A DNA stretch of 49,108 bases, from the NCBI GenBank assembly GCA_032718475.1, contig JAUCBJ010001394.1, forward strand, positions 1 through 49,108, in the 5' to 3' direction. Source of the DNA: Nemertoderma westbladi (taxonomy: Eukaryota; Xenacoelomorpha; Nemertodermatida; Nemertodermatidae). Under the pieces are notes generated by a model. The model was not told where the DNA came from and searched no databases. It saw nothing but the letters and a program-made list of their open reading frames with translations. Below are positions 21,824 to 35,097 of this stretch, one piece after another (positions within the stretch are counted from its first letter, which is position 1; every line of letters begins with the position of its first letter). A program made the translations under genes and the position numbers.

Positions 21824-24800
21824 ACCACACCAGCACATCGCCATACAGAGCGAGTACATAAGGTAGGGGAAGCACCATCCACCACACCAGCACATCGCCA
21901 TACAGAGCGAGTACATAAGGTAGGGGAAGCACCATCCACCACACCAGCACATCGCCATACAGAGCGAGTACATAAGGTAGGGAAGCACCATCCACCACAC
22001 CAGCACATCGCCATACAGAGCGAGTACATAAGGTAGGGAAGCACCATCCACCACACCAGCACATCGCCATACAGAGCGAGTACATAAGGAAGGGAAGCAC
22101 CATCCACCATCCACCACACCAGCACATCGCCATACAGAGCGAGCACATAAGGTAGGGAAGCACCATCCACCACACCAGCACATCGCCATACAGAGCGAGT
22201 ACATAAGATAGGGAAGCACCATCCACCACACCAGCACATCGCCATACAGAGCGAGTACATAAGATAGGGAAGCACCATCCACCACACCAGCACATCGCCA
22301 TACAGAGCGAGTACATAAGGTAGGGGAAGCACCATCCACCATACCAGCACATCGCCATACAGAGCGAGTACATAAGGTAGGGAAGCACCATCCACCACAC
22401 CAGCACATCGCCATACAGAACGAGTACATAAGGAAGGGAAGCACCATCCACCACACCAGCACATCGCCATACAGAGCGAGCACATAGGGTAGGGAAGCAC
22501 CATCCACCACACCAGCACATCGCCATACAGAGCGAGTACATAAGGTAGGGGAAGCACCATCCACCATACCAGCACATCGCCATACAGAGCGAGTACATAA
22601 GGTAGGGAAGCACCATCCACCACACCAGCACATCGCCATACAGAGCGAGTACATAAGATAGGGAAGCACCATCCACCACACCAGCACATCGCCATACAGA
22701 GCGAGTACATAAGGTAGGGAAGCACCATCCACCACACCAGCACATCGCCATACAGAGCGAGTACATAAGGTAGGGAAGCACCATCCACCACACCAGCACA
22801 TCGCCATACAGAGCGAGTACATAAGGTAGGGAAGCACCATCCACCACACCAGCACATCGCCATACAGAGCGAGTACATAAGGTAGGGAAGCACCATCCAC
22901 CATACCAGCACATCGCCATACAGAGCGAGTACATAAGGTAGGGAAGCACCATCCACCACACCAGCATATCGCCATACAGAGCGAGTACATAAGGTAGGGA
23001 AGCACCATCCACCACACCAGCACATCGCCATACAGAGCGAGTACATAAGATAGGGAAGCACCATCCACCACACCAGCACATCGCCATACAGAGCGAGTAC
23101 ATAAGGTAGGGAAGCACCATCCACCACACCAGCACATCGCCATACAGAGCGAGTACATAAGATAGGGAAGCACCATCCACCACACCAGCACATCGCCATA
23201 CAGAACGAGTACATAAGGAAGGGAAGCACCATCCACCACACCAGCACATCGCCATACAGAGCGAGTACATAAGGTAGGGAAGCACCATCCACCACACCAG
23301 CACATCGCCATACAGAGCGAGTACATAAGATAGGGAAGCACCATCCACCACACCAGCACATCGCCATACAGAACGAGTACATAAGGAAGGGAAGCACCAT
23401 CCACCACACCAGCACATCGCCATACAGAGCGAGTACATAAGGTAGGGAAGCACCATCCACCACACCAGCACATCGCCATACAGAGCGAGTACATAAGATA
23501 GGGAAGCACCATCCACCACACCAGCACATCGCCATACAGAGCGAGTACATAAGGTAGGGAAGCACCATCCACCACACCAGCACATCGCCATACAGAACGA
23601 GTACATAAGGAAGGGAAGCACCATCCACCACACCAGCACATCGCCATACAGAGCGAGTACATAAGGTAGGGACGCACCATCCACCACACGAGCACATCGC
23701 CATACAGAGCGAGTACATAAGGTAGGGAAGCACCATCCACCACACGAGCACATCGCCATACAGAGCGAGTACATAAGGTAGGGAAGCACCATCCACCACA
23801 CCAGCACATCGCCATACAGAGCGAGTACATAAGGTAGGGAAGCACCATCCACCACACCAGCACATCGCCATACAGAACGAGTACATAAGGAAGGGAAGCA
23901 CCATCCACCACACCAGCACATCGCCATACAGAGCGAGTACATAAGGTAGGGAAGCACCATCCACCACACCAGCACATCGCCATACAGAGCGAGTACATAA
24001 GATAGGGAAGCACCATCCACCACACCAGCACATCGCCATACAGAGCGAGTACATAAGGTAGGGGAAGCACCATCCACCATACCAGCACATCGCCATACAG
24101 AACGAGTACATAAGGAAGGGAAGCACCATCCACCACACCAGCACATCGCCATACAGAGCGAGTACATAAGGTAGGGAAGCACCATCCACCACACGAGCAC
24201 ATCGCCATACAGAGCGAGTACATAAGGTAGGGAAGCACCATCCACCACACCAGCACATCGCCATACAGAGCGAGTACATAAGGTAGGGAAGCACCATCCA
24301 CCACACCAGCACATCGCCATACAGAGCGAGTACATAAGGTAGGGAAGCACCATCCACCACACCAGCACATCGCCATACAGAACGAGTACATAAGGAAGGG
24401 AAGCACCATCCACCACACCAGCACATCGCCATACAGAGCGAGTACATAAGGTAGGGAAGCACCATCCACCACACCAGCACATCGCCATACAGAGCGAGTA
24501 CATAAGATAGGGAAGCACCATCCACCACACCAGCACATCGCCATACAGAGCGAGTACATAAGGTAGGGAAGCACCATCCACCACACGAGCACATCGCCAT
24601 ACAGAGCGAGTACATAAGGTAGGGAAGCACCATCCACCACACCAGCACATCTCCATACAGAGCGAGTACATAAGGAAGGGAAGCACCATCCACCACACCA
24701 GCACATCGCCATACAGAACGAGTACATAAGGAAGGGAAGCACCATCCACCACACCAGCACATCGCCATACAGAGCGAGTACATAAGGTAGGGAAGCACCA

Positions 24801-27800
24801 TCCACCACACCAGCACATCGCCATACAGAGCGAGTACATAAGGTAGGGAAGCACCATCCACCACACCAGCACATCGCCATACAGAGCGAGTACATAAGGT
24901 AGGGAAGCACCATCCACCACACGAGCACATCGCCATACAGAGCGAGTACATAAGGAAGGGAAGCACCATCCACCACACCAGCACATCGCCATACAGAGCG
25001 AGTACATAAGGTAGGGAAGCACCATCCACCACACCAGCACATCGCCATACAGAGCGAGTACATAAGGTAGGGAAGCACCATCCACCACACGAGCACATCG
25101 CCATACAGAGCGAGTACATAAGGAAGGGAAGCACCATCCACCACACCAGCACATCGCCATACAGAGCGAGTACATAAGGTAGGGGAAGCACCATCCACCA
25201 TACCAGCACATCGCCATACAGAGCGAGTACATAAGGTAGGGAAGCACCATCCACCACACCAGCACATCGCCATACAGAACGAGTACATAAGGTAGGGGAA
25301 GCACCATCCACCATACCAGCACATCGCCATACAGAGCGAGTACATAAGGTAGGGAAGCACCATCCACCACACCAGCACATCGCCATACAGAGCGAGTACA
25401 TAAGGTAGGGAAGCACCATCCACCACACCAGCACATCGCCATACAGAGCGAGTACATAAGGTAGGGAAGTACCATCCACCACACCAGCGCATCGCCATAC
25501 AGAGCGAGTACATAAGGTAGGGAAGCACCATCCACCACACCAGCACATCGCCATACAGAGCGAGTACATAAGGTAGGGAAGTACCATCCACCACACCAGC
25601 ACATCGCTACACAGAGCGAGTACTAAGGTAGGGAAGCACCATCCACCACACCAGCACATCGCCATACAGAGCGAGTACATAAGGTAGGGAAGCACCATCC
25701 ACCACACCAGCACATCGCCATACAGAACGAGTACATAAGGAAGGGAAGCACCATCCACCACACCAGCACATCGCCATACAGAGCGAGTACATAAGGTAGG
25801 GAAGCACCATCCACCACACCAGCACATCGCTACACAGAGCGAGTACTAAGGTAGGGAAGCACCATCCACCACACCAGCACATCGCCATACAGAGCGAGTA
25901 CATAAGGTAGGGAAGCACCATCCACCACACCAGCACATCGCCATACAGAGCGAGTACATAAGATAGGGAAGCACCATCCACCACACCAGCACATCGCCAT
26001 ACAGAGCGAGTACATAAGGTAGGGAAGCACCATCCACCACACCAGCACATCGCTACACAGAGCGAGTACTAAGGTAGGGAAGCACCATCCACCACACCAG
26101 CACATCGCCATACAGAGCGAGTACATAAGGTAGGGAAGCACCATCCACCACACCAGCACATCGCCATACAGAGCGAGTACATAAGGTAGGGAAGCACCAT
26201 CCACCACACCAGCACATCTCCATACAGAGCGAGTACATAAGGTAGGGAAGCACCATCCACCACATCAGCACATTGCCATACAAAGCGAGTATATACATAA
26301 GGTAGGGAAGCACCATCCACCACACCAGCACATCGCCATACAGAGCGAGTACATAAGGTAGGGAAGCACCATCCACCACACCAGCACATCGCCATACAGA
26401 GCGAGTACATAAGGTAGGGAAGCACCATCCACCACACCAGCACATCGCCATACAGAGCGAGTACATAAGGTAGGGAAGCACCATCCACCACACCAGCACA
26501 TCGCCATACAGAGCGAGTACATAAGGTAGAGAAGCACCATCCACCACACCAGCACATCGCCATACAGAGCGAGTACATAAGGTAGGGAAGCACCATCCAC
26601 CACACCAGCACATCTCCATACAGAGCGAGTACATAAGGTATGGAAGCAACATCCACCACACCAGCACATCGCCATACAGAGGGAGTACATAAGGTAGGGA
26701 AGCACCATCCACCACACCAGCACATCGCCATACAGAGCGAGTACATAAGGTAGGGAAGCACCATCTACCACACCAGCACATCGCCATACAGAGCGAGTAC
26801 ATAAGGTAGGGAAGGACCATCCACCACACCAGCACATCGCCATACAGAGCGAGTACATTAGGTAGGGAAGGACCATCCACCACACCAGCACATCGCCATA
26901 CAGAGCGAGTACATAAGGTAGGGAAGCACCATCCACCACACCAGCACATCGCCATACAGAGCGAGTACATAAGGTAGGGAAGCACCATCCACCACACCAG
27001 CACATCGCCATACAGAGCGAGTACATAAGGTAGGGAAGCACCATCCACCACACCAGCACATCGCCATACAGAGCGAGCACATAGGGTAGGGAAGCACCAT
27101 CCACCACACCAGCACATCGCCATACAGAGCGAGTACATAAGGTAGGGAAGCACCATCCACCACACCAGCACATCTCCATACAGAGCGAGTACATAAGGTA
27201 GGGAAGCACCATCCACCACACCAGCACATCGCCATACAGAGCGAGTACATAAGGTAGGGAAGGACCATCCACCACACCAGCACATCGCCATACAGAGCGA
27301 GTACATAAGGTAGGAAACACCATCCACCACACCAGCATATCGCCATACAGAGCGAGTACATAAGGTAGGGAAGCACCATCCACCACACCAGCACATCGCC
27401 ATACAGAGCGAGTACATTAGGTAGGGAAGGACCATCCACCACACCAGCACATCGCCATACAGAGCGAGTACATAAGGTAGGGGAGCACCATCCACCACAC
27501 CAGCACATCGCCATACAGAGCGAGTACATTAGGTAGGGAAGGACCATCCACCACACCAGCACATCGCCATACAGAGCGAGTACATAAGGTAGGGGAGCAC
27601 CATCCACCACACCAGCACATCGCCATACAGAGCGAGTACATAAGGTAGGGAAGCACCATCCACCACACCAGCACATCGCCATACAGAGCGAGTACATAAG
27701 GTAGGGAAGCACCATCCACCACACCAGCACATCTCCATACAGAGCGAGTACATAAGGTAGGGGAAGCACGATCCACCACACCAGCACATCGCCATACAGA

Positions 27801-29045
27801 GCGAGTACATAAGGTAGGGGAAGCACCATCCACCATACCAGCACATCGCCATACAGAGCGAGTACATAAGGTAGGGAAGCACCATCCACCACACCAGCAC
27901 ATCGCCATACAGAACGAGTACATAAGGAAGGGAAGCACCATCCACCATCCACCACACCAGCACATCGCCATACAGAGCGAGCACATAAGGTAGGGAAGCA
28001 CCATCCACCACACCAGCACATCGCCATACAGAGCGAGTACATAAGGTAGGGAAGCACCATCCACCACACCAGCACATCGCCATACAGAGCGAGTACATAA
28101 GATAGGGAAGCACCATCCACCACACCAGCACATCGCCATACAGAGCGAGTACATAAGGTAGGGAAGCACCATCCACCACACCAGCACATCTCCATACAGA
28201 GCGAGTACATAAGGTAGGGAAGCACCATCCACCACACCAGCACATCGCCATACAGAGCGAGTACATTAGGTAGGGAAGGACCATCCACCACACCAGCACA
28301 TCGCCATACAGAGCGAGTACATTAGGTAGGGAAGCACCATCCACCACACCAGCACATCGCCATACAGAGCGAGTACATATGGTAGGGAAGCACCATCCAC
28401 CACACCAGCACATCGCCATACAGAGCGAGTACATAAGGTAGGGAAGCACCATCCACCACACCAGCACATCGCCATACAGAGCGAGTACATAAGGTAGGGA
28501 AGCACCATCTACCACACCAGCACATCTCCATACAGAGCGAGTACATAAGGTAGGGAATCACCATCCACCACACCAGCGCATCGCCATACAGAGCGAGTAC
28601 ATAAGGTAGGGAAGCACCATCCACCACACCAGCACATCTCCATACAGAGCGAGTACATAAGGTAGGGAAGCACCATCCACCACACCAGCACATCGCCATA
28701 CAGAGCGAGTACATTAGGTAGGGAAGGACCATCCACCACACCAGCACATCGCCATACAGAGCGAGTACATTAGGTAGGGAAGCACCATCCACCACACCAG
28801 CACATCGCCATACAGAGCGAGTACATAAGGTAGGGAAGCACCATCCACCACACCAGCACATCGCCATACAGAGCGAGTACATAAGGTAGGGAAGCACCAT
28901 CCACCACACCAGCACATCGCCATACAGAGCGAGTACATAAGGTAGGGAAGCACCATCTACCACACCAGCACATCTCCATACAGAGCGAGTACATAAGGTA
29001 GGGAATCACCATCCACCACACCAGCGCATCGCCATACAGAGCGAG
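21824..29045. repeat. Giant 56-bp minisatellite, ~129 units
   Basis: The unit contains CCACACCAGCACATCGCCAT, ACAGAGCGAGTACATAAGG and TAGGGAAGCACCATCC. Variants (AAGATAGGG, AAGGAAGGG, CACGAGCAC, ACATCTCCAT, GAACGAG, a 57-bp unit with GGGGAAG) recur in ordered groups, showing higher-order repeats. TCGCTACACAG/GTACTAAGG variants recur about every 223 bp at 25604, 25827 and 26050. The segment at ~28508 recurs 448 bp later (8 units). The cluster at ~27750-28120 repeats that at ~21850-22250. No unit has a minus-strand stop in any frame, so three >1200-codon frames overlap there. They are artefacts of the repeat. Confidence 0.98.
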
Positions 29046-29400
29046 AAGACTTAAAGCAAGCACATGTGTATTTTTTCTTTGTTTTAAAATTGATGGCCTC
29101 AATGGGCCATACAGGTGTCCCATTAGTCCCCCTAAATTTGAATCGAGCCACCTCCGCTTTCCAGGACATTGTTATCACCGCGAGGACCAGTCAGTGTACA
29201 ATCTTGTGCTTTGGCGGTCTCATGGAGTGATTATGGATAGCAACTTATGACTTCCTTGGGACGACTCTTAAAGGACACTGCTCCCTTGAAGAGGCGGATA
29301 ATGTTTTGAAAGAAGTTGCAGATATTATATAGGGAGTTGTGCTGCGAACTTCTGTCAATAAACCGGCACAACATTCCTAATGGGACTGCAATGTGGTTAT
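29046..29400 (+). pseudogene. LINE relic, 3' part (after minisatellite)
   Basis: The segment matches the complement of about 35240-35570. Shared stretches are CCACCTCCGCTTT / GCCTCCGCTTT, CAGGACATTG, CAGTGTACAATCTTGTG and CTTAAAGGACACT, and it continues through GGGAGTTGTG. This is the 3' part of the LINE whose 5' part lies at 21640-21823. The ~350 bp expected between them are replaced by the 7.2-kb array. Confidence 0.75.
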
Positions 29401-29602
29401 ACTATACATATAGATAGATCGGAATTATAAAAATATTTTCCTATAATTTTCTTGATCAATATTTAATAAATACAATTTTACTTATTTAATGTTCTGCGTT
29501 GAGCCCGAGTTCACTTTTGATCTATTCTTTCTAGTCTTTGTTCTGTTCTCAAATAATTCAACATTATAATTATTATAATATAATAACAATTCTTTAACAG
29601 CA

Positions 29603-29872
29603 TCACCAATAAAAGAATATGTAAAAAAGTATAAAACACAATGTGGCTACTGCAATGGCGAATACCAAAACCACAACCCTGTCACCAAGAATTATATTCC
29701 AACATTTCCTCATTGTAACTGCATCATCATCTATTGTCTCAATACGAACATTAGTATCCCGTGACGACGTTGTTGTATTCTCAATATTCCTTATCACATC
29801 ATAATAAACACCATCCATTTCTTCTCGAGTTATCACCAGCTGAATACCTGTATCGTTGATTTTTTTTGCCAT
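29603..29872 (-). CDS. Small tail-anchored protein, hypothetical
   Basis: This is an 89-codon frame within intron 2, on the opposite strand. The product is mostly charged and polar (MAKKINDTGIQLVITREEMD onward) and ends in a ~24-residue hydrophobic helix (VVVLVFAIAVATLCFILFYI...). A tail-anchored membrane protein would look like this. A GATATAAAAACC TATA-like motif lies ~30 bp upstream of the ATG. I recognise no family. It could be a real nested single-exon gene, a relic of a mobile element, or a chance frame in A+T-rich DNA. Confidence 0.3.
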   Translation of the reverse strand: MAKKINDTGIQLVITREEMDGVYYDVIRNIENTTTSSRDTNVRIETIDDDAVTMRKCWNIILGDRVVVLVFAIAVATLCFILFYIFFYW

Positions 29873-30781
29873 TACTATATAGTAACATGCGTTAGGTTTT
29901 TATATCAGTCTAAATTACATGTTTATATTTCTTTACTCAATTTACTAAAAGAATTGAAGGACAGGTGGCTTTCTCAAGGTGTAGAGCAGATAATTGACAA
30001 TTGGGTGAAGTTTCAAAGGGACTGGTAATGCATGAACTAAAGTGTCGCAAATAACCCGGCTGGGAAGCAGCACTACAAAGTTGCACTAATCCTGTTTCTG
30101 TCTGTTACTATAACATGTTCGTGGGGCCTTCCACCTTCGCGCAGCGCGAAGTCAGCAAAGTCTTAGTTGGTCATTAGTTATTAACGCTGATTAATGCTGT
30201 CGTTTGTCAGAAGTCGTCAACACAATTTTTTTGCCTCATTTTGCCTCATTGCGTTCGTTCGCTTTTTACCATACTTCAGATTCTTTCTAAACTTTTGACG
30301 GACTATACATACATTTACGTACTAAATAAGTAGTTATTAAATTACTAAATAGTTACTAAATAGTTACTAAAAAGTTACTAAATAGTTATTGGCGATCATA
30401 AATTTACGGCTACAGACGACGACGACAGACAACTCGTTAATGGCACCCATTTGCTAAGGCTTCGCTCACTTCGTGGCTCACCCCACATATCAAGCATTGG
30501 GTGCCTTATGCGATTACCCTGAAATGCTTGGCTCACGGCAGCCAGTCACCCACCACGTATTGTCACCAGCGGTGCATCGTATGGATAATGCACAGGTCTT
30601 CCCTGCTCACAGCCATCCTTGGCCTGGCCGTCCCATCCTGGTGCTGTACAATGCGTTCATTCAAATGCTGCATGTCCAATATATACCCCTTGAAATGGAG
30701 AAAAAATATTCATTAACTAACATCCAAAATAATTAACAAAGTCACGGCACTTGCTGCACATGAAAACTTGAAATGTACATC
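29873..30781. other. Intron 2 spacer
   Basis: There is no supported gene. It contains short direct repeats of TTTTGCCTCA (~30228-30248) and a TAGTTACTAAA micro-array (~30330-30390). The frames at 30473-30736 and 30501-30716 overlap in different phases and show no family features. Confidence 0.4.
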
Positions 30782-31073
30782 TAGTGTTTATACGGGATCC
30801 CCATCCCGAAAAATCGGGATCAAAGCGAAAAATGTAATCCCGATCCCGAGATCGAGATCGAGATCCCGAAGTATAAATAGTGAACCAAATTTGTTGAGTA
30901 TCTGAATTGCATCTATCTGCATTCTTTTTCCAGCAGAACGGACACCCCACATATTAACTTTAAGGAATTTAATCAAAAATTGTAATCCTGATCTCGAAAA
31001 ACGGGATCCCGAGAGTGATAATCCCGTTCCCGTTCCCGGAAATCCCGAAAGGTGTGATCGTGTTTAAACACTA
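30782..31073. mobile_element. Small TIR element, GGGATCCCG-rich
   Basis: The termini are TAGTGTTTATACGGG at the left and GTGTTTAAACACTA at the right (inverted). The interior is rich in ATCCCGATCCCG and its complement. It belongs to the same family as 44402-44501 and the piece inside the hAT-like element. There is no coding capacity, and target duplication is not convincing. Confidence 0.7.
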
Positions 31074-31076
31074 CTA

Positions 31077-31197
31077 CATACATACATACATACATACATA
31101 CATACATACATACATACATACATACATACATACATACATACATACACCCCTACATTCATACATACACACATACATACATACATACATACATACATAA
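31077..31197. repeat. CATA tetranucleotide microsatellite
   Basis: (CATA)n with a few interruptions around 31142-31165. It lies directly against the end of the preceding TIR element. Confidence 0.95.
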
Positions 31198-31430
31198 ACG
31201 CAAGCCTGTTATTAACAAACAGATACACGATTGGTGCAAGTTTATAGTGCTTCTTTGCTTAACCGTGTTTGGTTTTCCTAAGTTTTACCATGTTTTACCC
31301 CATATTCTGCAGCAACTTCACGCACAATTGTCATTTACAGGCTCTTCTTTTTGAGACTTGACATATACCAACCGGTAAGGTTTGTACGTTATCTTGTTGA
31401 ATTAATTAAATAACTACAATTATATTAATT

Positions 31431-32337
31431 AATTTTGTTACATTATGTCAACTTATCAGCGTTCTGGTGAATTACTAGTAACGCTGCAAAGTACTACTTT
31501 GCAGCGTTGCGGTCTATAGGACGGAACGCTGCGAATTAATCAATAACATGGAAACAGCTTCAATTACAGTATTCCGGAATGTATTATTCATTTTATTTTA
31601 ATGCGTGCTGCTTTATCCAGTTTGCAGTGACGGGACTAGCTACAACTGAATGTAAATAATTGTTTAAGGGGGGGGGGGGGGGGGGGGGGGGTACACCATT
31701 TTCGGACAACTCTTCGATTTATCACTCTCAGCGTTTCAAAATTGTTTGGTTTTGGCTAAAATTTGGCATATAGGTGCCTAAGATGCTATTGTACATGACA
31801 GGCCAGAAAAAAAATTTTGTTTTCGCTATTTAATATTAGTTAATACTAGTCAACAATAAAAAAAACTTATTTATATTTAAAATATTTTACTTATTATACT
31901 ATTTATATTATATATATATATATATTATACTTATTATACTTAAAATATTTGGAGATAATCGATCTTTCATTATACAGAGTAATAGTAATTTCAATAGGAT
32001 TCCCTAAATGGAAATTTACATAACTTGAAAACTAAAAGAGCTATTAAATGGCGACAGTGTTCAGTAAAACTGAACGGACACAGACACAGACGGTGACTCA
32101 GTTTGCTTCAGTCGACTATGTCAACATGGATTAATGATTTATCACATCCATGCAGGATATAACTTCCGATAAACTTGAATTAGATTTAAATGTATAATTA
32201 AATAATTAATACTGTGTACCGTTAATAAATTTAACTTATATTCGATATAGTACATGATTAAAATGTATAAATGAGCATCTATAAAATCCTTTCTTCACAA
32301 ACCGAACGCTGATAAGTTGACATAATGTAACAAAATT
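31431..32337. mobile_element. DNA-transposon-like element with perfect 34-bp TIRs
   Basis: The left terminus (31431-31464) starts AATTTTGTTACATTATGTCA and ends CAGCGTTC. The right terminus (32304-32337) is its exact 34-nt reverse complement. The interior has a GCAAAGTACTACTTTGC palindrome at ~31487-31507, a 24-nt G run (31668-31691) and no transposase frame. A related CAGCGTT / GCAAAGTGCTACTTTGC sequence follows at ~32368-32482, so the full element may be longer or compound. Confidence 0.8.
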
Positions 32338-34455
32338 ACATACATCATTGCTTGCAAAGGTCACTTTTCAGCGTTAAAAACCCTTGTTTATTTATGTAAA
32401 CCCCACCCCCCCCCCCCTCGCTGCGCTCGCTCGGTACATAAATAAACTCGGGTCATAACGCTGCAAAGTGCTACTTTGCACACATTGATGTAAATAGTTA
32501 TTGTGTATATTATGAGTTAGTTAGTTAGCATTATAATATATGCTGAACAAACTACTTACATATATAGAGTATAAAACTATCTTGTTTATAATCTGCGAGA
32601 GATTATCGATGAAGTATGTTTTAATTCCCTTTTCACACATGAATATACAATATCACTAATTATTCCGATGCCAACAATTTCTTAAGAATTGATCAGGTAT
32701 TATCATTCAGTAAATAGTTTGGAGAATTCCCTTCCGGTCTGAAAGTAAGATTGGCAGAATCAACAATAAGCTTAGTGTGTTCTTATTATCGTATGAGGTA
32801 TTAAAGACCGGGACTGGGTGTTGTCACTGTTGCGGCTACTTTTTTTTATAAACTCGCCGCAACGCGACTTTCAATTTGAAAGTCGCGGTTTATAATAATT
32901 AAGTTTATTTAGTTAAATACTTTACTTTGAAATCTAATCACTTTCCACTAAATTTATTTATACATTTTCCACTAATTTTAATCTCTTATCACAAAAATAA
33001 TAACTTTACCTTTCGCATTTGATCCCAGTTCAACCTTTAAATGGTAGCGCATCTTTAGATCCGTGAGTAATTAGGTCCTGCGTATCTTAGGTAATTGTAA
33101 TTATATTATATTTTGTAGCTATTTTATTTAAAGTTGATTTCTAGCCTCTATGACTTTCTATGACTAGATTCTATGACTTACAGTGTTGATTCTGACTCTT
33201 TTCCGATTGTAACTCCTTACTACCCTGCACGTTAACTTTCGTTTGTTGGGTTGGTTCCCCGATCGCTGCCTCTGTATCCTGCTCCTTTACAAACCTGATC
33301 CTTTCTGCTTCGGGACCAAAGGGTTGTTGACATAACGTGGTGAGGCCTGAAGCGACAGGTCTTACTACCCCGTGTAACTTATCGCGACACAATCAAACCA
33401 ACAGCCAAGACAATGTGACAAGGTAGTGCCGTGTCTGGTATTATGTTATTTAGTGATTTTAAAATTTTTATAGTAAAATAATGATTATAATTAGTGAATG
33501 AATGGTTCGTTTTAGTAATAAATATTTATTTTTAGTGATACATGATTATTTTTAGTGATAAATGAATTATTTGGTGATGCGAGTGACTCTTTTTTTGTGA
33601 TTTTTTTTATTGAAAATAATTTTTAGTGAGTCGAAATATAGGTGCCGGTATATCATATTAAAATAAAAATCATATAACATTCTGCATCCGAAATGTTCTC
33701 TCCTCAATAGAAACTGTTGGGGAAAATTAATAATACACAAATAATTACAAAAATTATTAATACATACATGCAGGAAATTAAAAATTAGCACAAAACGTTC
33801 CAACTACTGTACCTAAAATGAAACAACCATAAAAAAAATTATTATATTATATTTCATACATTATAAATCTGACAAAATATATTTAATCATATCAACATAA
33901 TCAATTTAAGTTACACTGAAGTTCCATATTACGGAAGAAAATCTTGTTAGTCCATATTAATTGATTTAAATTTTGTTATAAATTAAAATTATTAATTAAT
34001 TATATAAATGATGTGATGTGCTATAATTATTTGATTAAAATGGAATTGACTTATAGAGAAATGAAATATTCCCACACACAGTAGGTTTTCAGTTTTAAAC
34101 GTATTTTAATTGTTTGTCAGATATTCATTTAATGTGTACCGCCTTCTGATAAAGCGGCCTCCAATTACAGTCTATCTATTACAGTTGGCATCTCTTTAGC
34201 AACAGGTGCAGAGATGTAAGGAACTGCGGTAGACTTTGTTTGGCTTGTAGTTGAGAGTAGGAAGCTTACTTCGTCATTGTTATAACTTCCCATTGATTGA
34301 ATGGTGTGTGAATCAACTCGGTTGGTTTAGTTTACCTGTTGGCTGTACACTATTAGTGTCTGCCACTCTTTAATATTCCACTCACAGTGCACCTCATTAA
34401 TGTTAAATGTGCCTCATACACATCTATATAATTATCTAAGTAAAATAACACACGG
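32338..34455. other. Intron 2 spacer with repeat-family remnants
   Basis: A C run near 32404-32417 is followed by the GCTGCGCTCGCTCGG palindromic area. A diverged copy of the GTTAACTTTCGTTTGTTGG / GTATCCTGCTCCTTTAC repeat lies at about 33229-33300. The remainder is A+T-rich with no supported gene. Confidence 0.45.
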
Positions 34456-34910
34456 GAGTAAATGTAACGCTACTGTAAGTAGCCGTAATGCAATAGTGAG
34501 TAGCCGTAATCATAAAGTGACAGTGAGTAGCCGAAAAGCGACAGTGAGAAATAGTATTGCGACAGTGAGTAGCCATAAAACGATAGTGAGAAACCGTAAT
34601 GCGACAGTGAGTAGCCTTAAAGCGACAATGAGTAGCCGTAATGCGACAGTGAGTAACTATGATGTGACAGTGTGTGCCGTAAAGTGACAGTGAGTAGCCT
34701 TAAAGCGGTAGTAAGTAGCCATAGAGTCACAGTGAGTAACTGTAACGCGACAGTGAGTAGCCATACCTTGACTTTAACCTTGACAGTAACCATTACGCGA
34801 TTTTTTCGAGTAGCCATACCTTGACTTTAACCTTGACAGTAACCATTACGCGATTTTTTCGAATAGCCATACGTCGACTTTCAAAGTCATTGCGGTTACT
34901 GTAAAAGTAG
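34456..34910. repeat. 21-bp minisatellite, then a ~60-bp duplicate
   Basis: Units of about 21 bp (ACAGTGAGTAGCCGTAATGCG with substitutions) run to ~34765. A longer unit, TAGCCATACCTTGACTTTAA plus CCATTACGCGATTTTTTCGA, then appears two to three times to ~34910. Confidence 0.85.
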
Positions 34911-35097
34911 CCATACTACCACTGTGCCCTGGGACTGTGATAAATTAATGTGATAATTAAAAGATTTAGGATGATATCATTATGATAGGGAGCTTGTACT
35001 GTATAGTGTATGTAGTAAAGGCCCACGGTAATATCTTAGAGTGATTAGGATTATAGATTGAAACATGTGTAAGAAAATCTCCTAGACAGTGACACAA

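Noticed and set aside
21755-29178. Many large overlapping minus-strand open frames (up to ~1336 codons)
   Set aside because: They are the 56-bp repeat read in rotating frames. All three frames are open because the unit lacks stops, and the composition is pure repeat with no domain.
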